Of a DNA stretch of 64,000 nt, positions 38,278 through 49,602 are shown piece by piece. Made by a program: the position numbers and the translations under genes. The number at the start of each line of letters is the position of its first letter. Positions within the stretch are counted from its first letter, which is position 1. Origin of the DNA: Lasiosphaeria ovina. Its lineage: Eukaryota > Ascomycota > Sordariomycetes > Sordariales > Lasiosphaeriaceae. The notes beneath the pieces were generated by a model. The model was not told the origin of the DNA and made no database searches. It worked only from the letters and a program-made list of their open reading frames with translations. Location of the stretch: assembly GCA_033439765.1 (NCBI GenBank), contig JAULSN010000007.1, positions 1,922,001 to 1,986,000 of the forward strand, given 5' to 3'.

Positions 38278-38291
38278 GGGGGGGGGGGGGG
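38278..38291 (+). repeat. Poly-G tract (14 nt)
   Basis: Run of 14 G preceded by several GGGGGA-type blocks from about 38257, giving a locally G-rich plus strand. Confidence 0.85.
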
Positions 38292-41200
38292 CGACGACAT
38301 CAATAGTGCCGGTAGTCCAGCAAGCAAGCCGGCCATGGAACCAAGAAATTAGGAAAAAGGAGGGGCTACAAGGAGGATTCCGAATTAAAAGTTGATCGCC
38401 GACGATCCCGCATGCCGGACAAAGTTACCAAAGCTGTTTTCATGGATAATAGCGTACCAACCCGCACATGCCCAACCGTGCGTGCGCACCACACGACGAC
38501 GACGGTGGCAGCAGCAGGCGGCAAGGAGTAAAGTTAAGGCGGGCCAGGCCAGCCAGGCATGCCTGTCTTGCTCGCGCGCGTCGGTCCGCAGTCACGAGCG
38601 GCGACGTCCCGGCGCGGGCGGCATTAGTTTATTTTTTAAATTCTTGTTTCCTGCGCTTCACTGGACGGGGATCCTATACGTGGCAAAAAAAGGGGAAAAA
38701 GAGGAAGGATGATCGATGACCGATGATCGATGGTTTGAGGTCGGCTTCTCTCCATCAGCTCATTGCCGTTTTCGCCATTATTGCTCTTTCTCTCTCTCCC
38801 CCCTCTCTTGATAAGGAACAGCCAACATATGTGGTCAAAGTCAACGACATATTCCGACTGCGGCGATATGCACACCGTACTCCGTACTGGTCAGGCTTGA
38901 CCGGGGAATTGCGGGATCGCAAGCAGGCTCACGCCTGTTCCGAGACGAACAAAGCGAAAGCGAGAGGACAAGTTACATTATGCCCTTCTCTCGTTCACCG
39001 GTCTTCTCCTCCCACCCCTTCGCTTGCCAGACGAGCAAGGCATGTTGGATAATGCTTGCTTTGCTGACCAAACTCACCATCCCCTCCACCGTGCAGGGCA
39101 GGCCAGGCTTGCATCCGTTTGCTGTGGTATTACCGCAGGAGTAATAAGTGCTTCTCTGCCGTGGCCTTTCGTTTGCTGCAAGCGCAAAGCAAACGACAGA
39201 ATGGCCTGCTGGTCATGCCTCCTGCACGCTTCGTTCTCGATGAGAAGCGGGGGGATTGGAGCTTACTGGCTGGATGACCAAGTTAGACCAAGGTCCGAAC
39301 GAAGAATGTGCAAGCTCTCTTCGGATTCCTTGTCTCGTCAACGTTCTGCATGGAATTGGGTGTGTGCCCGGCGGCGTGTGAATGAGCGCGCAGGGCAGGG
39401 TTTGTTTCGTTTGTTGGTTGGCAGCGGCGGCGGTGGTTGGCGGTTGGTTGGTGTGGGAGCACGTCCAAGTAGGCGCATATTTACCATTCATTAGTAGCCG
39501 GCCGGTAGTCTAGAACGAACCCCATACGTTCACGGTCCCCCGGCCGGCTGTTGCTTGGCTTCTTGTAGAGAGAGGGCGTCGTTTATGACGGGGCGGGAAG
39601 GGGTTGGCGATGCCTCGTCCTTGGGGGTCTCACAAGAACACTGATCCCGTCCGGATGGCGGAACTGTCAGATCTCACATTTCGGCCCTGGCTCAGCACTA
39701 TAATACCCGCCCCGCGCCATATTGCTGCGGTGCAACCCCGGTCCTGCTCAGAGAAGGGGTGCGCGGCAGGATGGGCGGCTTGCAACGGGTCTTGCTCTAA
39801 GGCGTCCGCGTCCGTCCGTTGGGCCGCCATGCCTCCCGTCCGTCATGGGGTGGTCTTACCGTTGGGGACCGACCTGCGACGACGACTTTGCTGCGGGCCG
39901 CTGGCTCGGCACACCATGCTATGGTACTGACCACTGCAGTGCCCCATTCATCCCAAGAGCGGGACGAAACTTGAATCGCTGACTCTGGAGTCAGGTGTGA
40001 GCGAGTGGTGGCTGCAGTGTCGCCCCATCACACGGAGAGATCCCTTGGCCTTGGCGAGCCCGCCGCGATAATGCGGCAGTGTCTCCCAACGACAGTCTGG
40101 TGTGCGGGCATGGTCTGTACTGGCCTGCACTGTATGTATGCACATACATGCATGTACGGATGCAAGCAAGTAACCGCAGCCAGAAACATCATAACAGTAG
40201 CGGCATGCTTTGCCCACGAGAACTGGCTAGAGGCAGAGTTCCAAATCCAATGGCACGGAAGGGGCCTGGTCTCACCGCCGTTTGGTCTGTCCGTCCGGAT
40301 CGGGGATGTCCGGGTTTTGAGGCGTGCCCGGTCCCCGGTGAGTTGGTAGCTGTGCCTAGTGAATCCAAACAGAGCCGCGGATCATCCGTTGGTCCCAGGA
40401 CTGAATGGTTATAAACATGTTGAAACGACAAGCCCCCGTCGCAGAAGGTTATCTATGGTGCGAATAACATGTGCCGCTGGGCTGGGGGTTGGGGGCTGGC
40501 TGGCCAAGGCGGCCGCTCCCAGGGCCCCTCGCCCCGAGGGAGGAGGGGGTGGGGCGAAGCTATTCTGCCACGGACCAGACCACGAGGACGCAGCCCCGTC
40601 AGACCGGCACAGCAAGGTCGAGGCCCTCACCATCTCCTATACTGAAACAATCCTCGGATTCGGCCGTGGAACACGTCAGGCTTGTTAGCCGTCCCACATA
40701 AACCCCTCGGCCTGCACTGCATACGCCGCTCTCAGTAAGGGATGCCATAGCAAGATGACTTGGGTACGGTGCCGATCGATAGCGGCAAGCAAGTCGGCGG
40801 CTAGTGAAGGCCGACCGAGAGATAGACAAACAACCGGGATGGTGCCGGCACCTCCTGATTGAGGAAACGACTGTCAGGCGAGGAATCCCAACAACGCGCA
40901 GCTCGTTTGCCCAGCCGGGAGCCCCCTCTCGAGGCAAATTAATCTACGCACGCTAAGCTGTAGGGCCCTCGCTTCGAGCGCTGTCCAATACAGTTGGGGT
41001 TTCCGCATCTGTATGTAGATGTTCGAAGCTGGAGCCGAACGAAGCACACCGGCCGGGGTCAGTCACAGTCTGATATACTATAAGTTTTGTGACCGAGCCG
41101 TGTGGCGTCTTGTTCAGCGCGCACTGACGCCATGTGAGCCGATGTTTCTCTGGACCGACGAGATCGGTCGACTCGACTGCATTGCACTGAGCTTGGCACG

Positions 41201-41514
41201 GCTGGTCTGACAGGATAGGCCACGGTCTCGGGTATTGCCGCAGACGTTATTCAAGAGGGCATGGGCTACATATCATGATGAAAGCCGAAGCGAGGTCATC
41301 GAAAGCTCCAATGCCAGCCGCGTCCGAGAGCGCCTCAACAGGGCCTCACTTGTTCTCCGGTGGGTGAGGGAAGAGCTATTCCGTTTCCAGATCGTGCTGC
41401 TGCTGGCTAATGCAGTCCCGCAGGAAAAGAGGTCGCTTTGCATTTGTGAATGTCGGCCCCAGCGGGCAAAAGGAGGAGGGAAAGAGGAGCCCGGAGAGGG
41501 AAAAAAAGGAGAAA

Positions 41515-41532
41515 GGGGGGGGGGGGGGGGGG
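41515..41532 (+). repeat. Poly-G tract (18 nt)
   Basis: Run of 18 G at the end of a purine-rich (GGAGGGAAAGAGG-like) plus-strand stretch beginning near 41470. Confidence 0.9.
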
Positions 41533-41605
41533 TGATGTTGGTACGCTGCGGCTGTTTTTGCTGTTCCCATGACCCCAGTCCGGTCATATATCTAGTGTCT
41601 GATCA

Positions 41606-41608
<3 letters not shown>

Positions 41609-41644
<36 letters not shown>
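41609..41644 (+). repeat. GT dinucleotide microsatellite
   Basis: About 18 uninterrupted GT units, 75 bp downstream of an 18-nt G run. No gene overlaps it. Confidence 0.95.
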
Positions 41645-41647
<3 letters not shown>

Positions 41648-42649
41648 TTGTGTGCGCGGCACCTTTGCAGCAGTCGATGTCTTGTCGGAATGCGAAGAGC
41701 GTGCTGCTCTTAACCCTGTCACTTTTTTTTCTGCCGATGTCACAGCACGGATCCGCGTAGACGGATACCTTCATCGTTCCACGGTTGCTAGTGCCCTGGT
41801 ACAAGTTTCAAATGCCTGGCCGGTGACTTCCAACGCCATTTTAGAAACTTTCCAGGGTCCTTGTGCTATAGAGCCCCAGAGACGTGGTAAAACGTAAATG
41901 CCCACAAATGCCTTGCGAGTGACATCTCGGACCGAACCCCGGAAGTCGATCATGAACATGGAATGGAACCTGGAAGTCGCAGCGAGGGCCGGCGGGAGGA
42001 GTCGTGCTGGGATGGACAGCCTGTTCTTCACCGTGTGACCGTGGACAGGAAGCAACGGTGTACGGAGTACAGACCTGGGTCTCTCAATGACCTGGTAGGA
42101 TTACGAATACGTACCTACCGCATTGCAAAATACGGATTACTAAAGGAACATTTCCCTTGTCGCGGACGGACAGTCCACCTACCAAAGGGAAAGGGCTTCC
42201 AGGGTGACGCAGGAAAGAGGCAATGACGGGCATGCCAACCGGGAAGAACGGGAAGGTACATTTCCGTCCGGCCCCCAGTGCAACGTGGCTCGACAGCCCA
42301 CCCCAACTTTTTCTAGTCTACGAGGATGGACTGTGTCTCTGGTCGCGTCGAGCGCCGCTATGGCTGATGAGCGCCTGCCCCACGCTGATGCTGTGTCCTG
42401 GCCAAAATAGCTAGCCGGTCGGGAGCTCGAGCAGAAAGAAGGATAGTTGGTGTCCGGGGCCTTGCTTATTATGTTTTGCACCACGTACATCTAGACGGCC
42501 AACAAATCTGGATCTCATTCTCGACTGATGAGAAGCGGAGCATGAACCAAACATCAATGCGGACGGAGCTCCGCCTGGAAATAGACCAATGACAGTGACA
42601 GGGAGCTCCCGGCTTCAAGGCAGTTTCTGGCTGAGCTTTGCAGCACCTA

Positions 42650-42666
42650 GGGGGGGGGGGGGGGGG
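42650..42666 (+). repeat. Poly-G tract (17 nt)
   Basis: Run of 17 G on the plus strand within the gene-poor tract. Confidence 0.9.
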
Positions 42667-42975
42667 TAGTGACCTCCCATTTCAGCGTAGCGCTTGCGTC
42701 ATGGCGGTTTTGAAGTTGTCAGGCTGGTAGGTGCAGCTGCGTCTGGTGCAGCTGTTCCAGTACGGAGAATCCGAACTAGCCAAAAAAAGGAAAATAAATC
42801 GAGAAACCGTCCTCCTGTCTGTCTGCTTACCGAATTTCTTCTATTGGGTCGCTTAAGATGGGGGCTCCGATTAGCCAAGAGGCTCGAGCGAGTATGGGAA
42901 ATGACAGGTCGGGGGATGTTTTCTTTTCTTTTTCTTTTTCTTTTCTTCGATTTTCTTTTCTTTGACAAAGCTAAC

Positions 42976-44139
42976 TCATTGTAGGAAGGACCAGGGGCCG
43001 GGACAGCTGGGACCTGCCCAGGCTAAACAAGCCCTGTCCATGGATCTTGCCTGTCGGAAAAGCGATGCGCGGGCGGGTCCTTCCCCAGCCCCCCCTTCCC
43101 AAAGGAGGGCAAGTAGTTTCTGGCCCGTTAGTTTCTCCCCATGGAAATCGCGCGCTGGGAAGGGATGATGTGGAGTACAGGACGAGTGCTGCACGTGACT
43201 GCCAAGAAGAGTCCTCATTCGTCTCTCCAACCCCTGCGCCGACCAGGGGAGGGGGAGGGGCGCCGACAGCGCGGTCTGATTGACGCCCAGCAAGCGTCCG
43301 TCGGTTCGACGGCCGCAAAACTCCAGCCAACTGGCGGACGGGATCGCCCTGTTGATAGACAGCGCGCGCCTCCGGATCGATAGTGTGGCAACCTGCGAGT
43401 TTTTCTGGGGCCGGAGAAGGCCAGCGGAGGGTCCAATTTGGTTTTGGTGGGTGGGGTTTTTTGTTTTTTCAATTGCGCGCACTGCGCAGACCGCCTTTTG
43501 GTGCGGGCGTCTTTGGGAAGGAGCGGCGGGCTGGGCTGGCCAAGTCTTTGGGCGATGTTTGTGCCGCGCGACTGCAGCGTGTTGGCTGCCCGTTTGGCCC
43601 CCTTTTTTCGGGGCCGACGCAATGGGCCTGTTTGCACTCATGCCCTGTGCCGTCGCATTCATCCGAAGAAGGGGGGAAAGGGAAGCAAGCTCGCACAACC
43701 CATCTGGCCCAGTCGGCCTGTCTCCAAAATTAAATTCAAATCCCGCAATCCCTGCCTTCGCTGGCGACTCTTTTTTCAAACACGCCTGCTCCAGCTCATC
43801 TTCTTGCGCCGCAACTGTCGGACCTGGGCCAGCAAGGGCAGACGCGACCGTCTCTACGCCGTGCGGCGCGCCCCCGTGGCAAGCCAGCGCGCCGCTAGGC
43901 CCAATCATGCCCTTGCTCTGACAGTCTGGCTCTTTCGGCGGGCTCGGCCCTCGGGAACGCGGGAGGCATGGACGTCCTCGGGCCATGGAAACACGGGAGA
44001 GGTGCCCTAATAAGCTCCGTGTGTCCAAGCGTCCGGGTATTTGTTTGCTCTTCTCTCTGACTACACTCTTTTCAGTGCTGTGCTTTGCCATGGTGTGTGC
44101 GCCAAGATTTTCGCCCGTCACTGGTGGGATATCTCCCAT
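42976..44139 (-). CDS. Long ORF of unknown reality (387 codons)
   Basis: An uninterrupted frame from an ATG at 44139 to a stop at 42976. The translation is rich in Pro, Ala, Arg, Gly and Ser with no recognisable motif, hydrophobic core pattern or domain. Other frames on both strands over 43.2-44.0 kb are also open, which points to low stop-codon density in GC-rich DNA rather than coding selection. It is listed because it is the longest ATG-initiated frame in the gene-poor tract and could be an orphan gene. Confidence 0.12.
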   Translation of the reverse strand: MGDIPPVTGENLGAHTMAKHSTEKSVVREKSKQIPGRLDTRSLLGHLSRVSMARGRPCLPRSRGPSPPKEPDCQSKGMIGPSGALACHGGAPHGVETVASALAGPGPTVAAQEDELEQACLKKESPAKAGIAGFEFNFGDRPTGPDGLCELASLSPLLRMNATAQGMSANRPIASAPKKGGQTGSQHAAVARHKHRPKTWPAQPAAPSQRRPHQKAVCAVRAIEKTKNPTHQNQIGPSAGLLRPQKNSQVATLSIRRRALSINRAIPSASWLEFCGRRTDGRLLGVNQTALSAPLPLPWSAQGLERRMRTLLGSHVQHSSCTPHHPFPARDFHGEKLTGQKLLALLWEGGAGEGPARASLFRQARSMDRACLAWAGPSCPGPWSFLQ

Positions 44140-45715
44140 CAACAGCACCACGCGCAAATGGTCCCTGCAGACTGAAAGCGCATCTCAAAATTAAACATTG
44201 CTTGACAGGATTCTTCGCGACGTCCTGCTGATCGAGTCATACAGCAATTGGCTGCTGTGCTTGCGACGTGGGTGCAGACACGCACACAATATGGGGAGGG
44301 GGATGACGAGGGGGAGGGGGGAGAGCTGCTCTTGCGAAATGTGACTGATCATTCTGGCTGCCGCTTCTGCTGCTTCTGCTGCCGTTCCTCCTCCACTTCC
44401 CGTTTGCAGCTGTCTTCTAGGATGAAAGAAGGAGCCTACGGCCGCGAGCGCATGAACTCACCACACGCAAGCAGAACAAGGCACAGGAAGATGCTAGAGG
44501 GAGTGTCGAATACGTATACCGTTCTGCCATGGACAGTCGACGACCTCTTGCTGCTTTGGTGCTCTCGTTCGAGGCACTTTAAAGCACGATGCGCCGACCT
44601 AGCCGGAGAAGGAAAGCCACAGTGAGCCAACCAACATGCGCGTTGGCTCCTGTATTGGTTCTCGTATTGGTTCCCCTCGGCCCTTGTGTCCCAAGACACC
44701 TCGGGCGAGGTCGTTGACAACGGGATGCTCAAGTCATTACCCAATAATAGCACAGTGTTCTGTTTATTGCCTTGCTCCGAAACCCCTCGAGAATCGGCGT
44801 CTCTCGTGGGTTGTTGTGCCAGCCCGGCTGGAGGCTTGAAGGGAGAAGAACTCGGCTGTAAACTGGGAGCACCTTCCTCAGCGAGTAGTCTAACTTTGAC
44901 TACCGCATGTTCCTCGAGGGCACCTGCATGGCTCATCTTGGGCTTGCACTCGACGCGACTTGGACTTGAAGGGATATAGCTCTGTGTTTTGCGGGAATTC
45001 GTGGCTATTGCCAACGGGCACATATGAGAAGTGGGTAAGAGGGGACTTGTCGGGGAGGAAGATCCCCCCCCGGCGCAGTTAATTAAGCCCGGAATATGGA
45101 ATATGGCTTTCCATTAGCGGCGAAGCTTTGGGGTCAACCAGAGCCAGCCACCACCGCTTCGGTTGAGCCAAAGCTGTTTGGAGGTGGGGGAGGAAAACCC
45201 GAGGCTTGACCTCTCGGGGATCTTGCCAGTCCTCCTCGGGCAGTCATTCTCATGCAGGAGTTTCCCAATCGGTAAGGTGCCGAGCCATTGGTGAGACGGG
45301 GCAGAATGAAAGAGTGGGAAGGATTAATAAGTTGTCTGGTAGTTGGGTAGGAGCAACTACAAGACTTACAGTTCAGATCCGCCTCGATGGACTGTGGTCT
45401 GGTTCATTCAGGGGCATCTTGTCGCACGATCCAGATGATTGAGCTGTGACAACTGATAGCTCAGTCTGGTTTTGGTGGCTGAAGGATTACCAAGAAGTTA
45501 CTACGTTACAAAACAATGTGGCTTGACCGCAAGCCCTCAACAAGGGTGCTGAGGGTCAGGTCAGGGGTCAGCCCCCCTGTGGCTTTCGTCCCCTGTCCTT
45601 CTTTTTATTCCTTTTCCCTTCTCTTTTTACTTCTTCCACCATTCATTTCTATACCCCAGCAAGGTAAGGTGCTTTGCCGCAACCTCAAGTCCTCAGCGGC
45701 GTTTACAGATTTGAC

Positions 45716-45901
45716 ATGTCCGTGACAAGGTGGCATGCAGCTCATCCTTTTGGCTTTTACGACAAGTCAGAATTGGAAGAGGCTGGTGGGCCAGGCCAAG
45801 ACTCACGACAGACGGCGCCCGATAATGCGTGGGCGCCTCCTAGACTAGTTCCGGTCAAGCCTGAAGAAGCCGTGCCGGGTTCGTTGATTGAGATGGGGTG
45901 A
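45716..45901 (+). CDS. Short coding-like ORF, weak candidate
   Basis: A 61-codon frame from an ATG at 45716, beginning MSVTRWHAAHPFGFYDKSEL, with balanced protein-like composition. A plausible intron precedes it: GTAAGG donor at 45664 and TTTACAG acceptor ending at 45709, so the ATG would lie just inside a new exon. No family recognised and no signal peptide. It may be chance. Confidence 0.18.
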   Translation: MSVTRWHAAHPFGFYDKSELEEAGGPGQDSRQTAPDNAWAPPRLVPVKPEEAVPGSLIEMG

Positions 45902-48019
45902 TTCCCTGAATGGATGGAGCTAGAGGGTCCCAACACAAAGGAACGGGCGGGACGTTCCTTTCCCTGCCGCCCATCTTTTCCCGACTCCGAGTTTATTGAG
46001 TTGAAACTGGGTTTGAAATCCGCAGGGGTAAATAAGGCAGGTAGGTAGCCAAAAGACAAGTTGTATTGCGAGAGCCTTGTCTCCTATTTCGGCAGCTCAT
46101 GTTGTTTACTACAAACGTCTCTTAGACAAGCAAAGTTCTTCTTCTCTTGTCTCGGGCGATTATTTCTTCTCTTTCTTCCTTCCTTCATTCCTTCTTCTTA
46201 CCGGTGGTTCTATATTCCTAGGAACAGAAAAGCCATGTCCGGGAAGCCAGAGACCCCCGGCCTTGGCTCTCCAATCCCCACCTGCGAATCCGACCTCGAC
46301 ACTACCCCTCTCTTCGGGAGCGTTGTTGGCTTGGGGGTTTTGCTTTGCAATGATACCCTCTGACCGCCACAAAGGAAATCCCCGTTCTCCCTTCGGCTAG
46401 CAATGCTATGCTATGGTCCGTACATGTAATATCCACGGACTAAAGACTTGCAAGCCCTGTTCCTGTCCCTTATCGTCCGGTCTGGGGGAGGGGTGCATGT
46501 ATGTACACGTACAATACAAATACAATACACACTGGGCGGGAACGATCTGTGCGCGGCGGCGTAAGCGCGCGTTGGCCCTGGTCCATTCAATCACGGTCCC
46601 ACACCAGCCAAGGCCAATGAGCCTAAAGAGGGCTTCGTTTGGACGGAGCTCCTGTGACCGGCTACAGTAGGAACTAAAACATGCAAGCTACCGTCTCTCC
46701 TTCCCATCCTCTCATCCACGTTCGTCTCTGCTCACGGCACCCTCTGCTGGCTGACTGGGTGGCTGGCGGGAGCAATGAGTGCGAGAGGGTTGTCTAGAGC
46801 AGTCGACGCCCATTGCAACATTTCTGTATGTCTGGTCTGGCCAACCCCCTTCGTGAGGACGAGGTGGGCTAGAGAATTGGCCGGATGTCGCTGCACACCC
46901 ACTCTTTTCAAAAACGAAGTGAAGACGACCGGCCAGCTGCCGATGGCGCCACGTGGTGGGCGCCGAAAAAGAAAGAAAGGGGACAAAAAAGGATGTGCGT
47001 AAATATTTCCCATTTCTGACGACATCATGACAAGACATTCAGAGAGACCGACCCAAGCTTTTCACATCCGATGTTCTGATCCTGATGGTGACGGCCGGAC
47101 GGGTAGTGGCCTCCCATGTTTTTTTTTCCCCACACAAAAAGGGCAGCATCCAGCGGGCGGGCACAAGACGGAGACGGGGCGGGCAATCCCGCGTTTGTTG
47201 TTTCTTTCTTTTTATTATTTGCGCTCTCTCATTTAGGTGGAACACGGGAGCACACTTGGATGCGAGTCGCGGTTTGGAATGCGCCCGAGCTCGCAGGAGA
47301 TGCAACCGTACCGTGTTACCCGTCTACATAAGCACACCCTACCTCTGCAACCTAGACCTAGTTGGTTCCACGTTCTCTCTGTTGACATGCATTGGCTGGG
47401 AGCAAGAGGGCTGCCGATGCGCGGCTTCGGCCTTGGCCTTGGCCCTGGCTCTGGCTCTCTGGCTCTGCCGCACTGGTTGAGCCGCGGCTGAAGTTGCTTG
47501 CCCCTTAGGTGACAGAAAATAAGAAGAGGCCAAAGTTCTAGACTTCAAGAGGTGAGGTACACACGGCAAGCAAGCAAGCCAGGCAAAGTGTCTGAGACAC
47601 AGACAGTCGAAACTCGAAGGGATCCCTTTCTTGTCCCAGGCCCGCCTGTACCAAATGAGTGAATCTCGATGTAAGAAGTTAAGAACTCAGATGTTGGTAC
47701 CGGCCGGTCTGGCCTCCACCATGATGTTACACGAAAGTAACAGTTTGGACGCCAGCCCGAAGCGACCCGACCGGTGTGTCACGGCACATACGGTGTGAGG
47801 TAGTCCCTACTGCGTAGTGTGCCCTAGTGTCTAGTGTCGAGTGCGATGGGAGAGGGAGGATCTGAGGACGGACGCCCTATCTAAACAGTTTCTGGTGGCC
47901 GGCCGGAGCAGCATGCGTGCTTGCTCTCAGATTCGGACAAAATCGCGATCAACGACGAGGGCCCTACAGCGTCGCTCTCCTGTCACGGGTCTGCTGCAAC
48001 GCGCGGCGACGGAAGCTTG

Positions 48020-48084
48020 CAGTCAGTCAGTCAGTCAGTCAGTCAGTCGGTCGGTCGGTCGGTCGGTCGGTCGGTCGGTCGGTC
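48020..48084 (+). repeat. Compound tetranucleotide microsatellite, AGTC then GGTC
   Basis: About seven AGTC units pass directly into about nine GGTC units, so the array switches by a single A-to-G difference in the unit. No supported gene overlaps it. Confidence 0.92.
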
Positions 48085-48619
48085 TCCCTCGTCACCTTCT
48101 CACAGACACGGTTGCACCACGCCAACCAGTCTGACCGGCTCGAGTGAATCCCATATGCATGCAACGGACGCAGCAGCAGCAGCAGCATGGACGGTCAGAG
48201 GGCGTGAGGTCATGGACAATGCAGCAGGACGCACTGCGTCTGGAGTCACCAGACCGCACCACCATCCGCCAGCAAGTGGGCTTCCGGGCCGGATTAGGAG
48301 GATGAAGATGAGGTGGACGACGGGAGGTGGGGGCGGCAGCGGCAGCGGCAGCGGTAGCGGCGGTGGCTTGAACGATCGTCATCATTCTATGGCTTCGCCA
48401 TCATCGCCGGCCACCGTCGTCGTCGTCAAGTGGGAGAACAAGGCCCAAACCCTCAAAAGCGAGAAATGGAGAAATGGAGCAAGAAGGAAGAAGACCGGCA
48501 GCCACTTAACGTCTTTGTGCATGCGGGTGCAGTCGAAAAGGTGGAAGGATGCAGATCTGGGGGGCTATAGGCGGCCAGGCCCGCGAGAAGAACGACGGGA
48601 AGAGCCTAAAGAGGGGGAA

Positions 48620-48630
48620 GGGGGGGGGGG
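48620..48630 (+). repeat. Poly-G tract (11 nt)
   Basis: Run of 11 G within a purine-rich stretch from about 48592. Confidence 0.8.
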
Positions 48631-48868
48631 AAGTCGACGGCACGCGAATCCATGCTGCACTGTCTGCCAATCAATCTTCATCTCGTCCTTGGCTTCAACC
48701 ACGGCGCACGGGTGCCACGTCGGGAACAAACGGTGCTGCTGCTGTTGGTGCTGCTACTGCTGATGCTCGCGGAGGGGCCATGATTTGGGATCTAGGAGCA
48801 TGTAGCAGCGCTAGGTGATAATGACACGGGGGTGGTGACTAAGGTAACTCTGCCTGTCTGCCTGTGTC

Positions 48869-48930
48869 TGCTTGCTTTCTTGCTTTCTTGCTTTCTTGCT
48901 TTCTTGCTTTCTTGCTTTCTTGCTTCCTTG
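48869..48930 (+). repeat. Octanucleotide tandem repeat, CTTTCTTG
   Basis: About seven near-perfect CTTTCTTG units, degenerating at the right end to CTTCCTTG and CTGCTTG. The plus strand is wholly pyrimidine apart from one G per unit. Confidence 0.92.
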
Positions 48931-49281
48931 CTGCTTGTTGCTTGTGCTAGTTAATTATTTGTTGACCGGAAAGCGAGTGGTGCTCATTCGTTGGTTTGGT
49001 GTTTTCGCTCTTTGTTCCCCTCTTCGATGGTGGGGAGACGATATGAGGGAGGCGGTTGAGGTGGTCCGGTCCCAGAGAGCGGGACGGTTAGGGCGGTTTA
49101 GACCCACGATTCATCGTGGGGATGACTTAATCTCTTCTTTTTTTTCTTCTTTGACCCAAGCGGCCACGGGATGCGGGAATGCAGAGCACGGGCGACCCTC
49201 GCACACCCGCTCGCTAGTGTCTTCCGTCGGGAGCTTCCCCACCTGCTTGGCTGCACTGCCCCGTTAGCAGCCCTTCCCGCC

Positions 49282-49602
49282 CTAGGGGGGAGGTACGGTA
49301 CAAGTACCTTCTAGGGTACGTACCTTCCTCGCTGCCCCGGACAGGTAGTGGGGCACCCAGCACAGGCCACTGGGAAAAGCCACGAGCTTCTCAAATGCTC
49401 TTTCCGCCTTCTCGAACAGAAACGCCGCTGGGGTGGATTCGAGAATAAGTGCGTGCCATAAAGGCGGTGCATAACGACTAGCAGACCCCCGGCCTAGTCG
49501 CCTACTCGTCTGATGTGCCTGCCAAACGAGCTCACACCCTTCGGTTCGCTGCGTCGACACATCATCAAATGCCGCCGCCATCTGTTGCATCGTTGAGGCC
49601 AT
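49282..49602 (-). CDS. Coding-like ORF or first exon, unknown function
   Basis: A 106-codon frame from an ATG at 49602 in a strong initiation context (ACCACCATGGCC). The first 93 codons look protein-like: MASTMQQMAAAFDDVSTQ, then a hydrophobic and charged middle (LWHALILESTPAAFLFEKAE). A GTACGT donor-like site follows ...LSGAARK, so the true product may splice to another exon that I could not identify. No family recognised. Confidence 0.25.
   Translation of the reverse strand: MASTMQQMAAAFDDVSTQRTEGCELVWQAHQTSRRLGRGSASRYAPPLWHALILESTPAAFLFEKAERAFEKLVAFPSGLCWVPHYLSGAARKVRTLEGTCTVPPP

Noticed and set aside
43280..44010. Plus-strand open frames of about 190-210 codons
   Set aside because: They overlap each other and a minus-strand frame in GC-rich DNA, lack ATG starts of good context, and translate to Trp/Cys/Arg-rich strings without domains.
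47921..48763. 280-codon plus-strand open frame
   Set aside because: It is kept open by the tetranucleotide and CAG/GGC microsatellites and reads as QSVSQSV/GRSVGRS repeats; no ATG start.
48869..48930. Possible CRISPR-like array
   Set aside because: Units are contiguous 8-mers without spacers in a eukaryotic genome; it is a simple tandem repeat.
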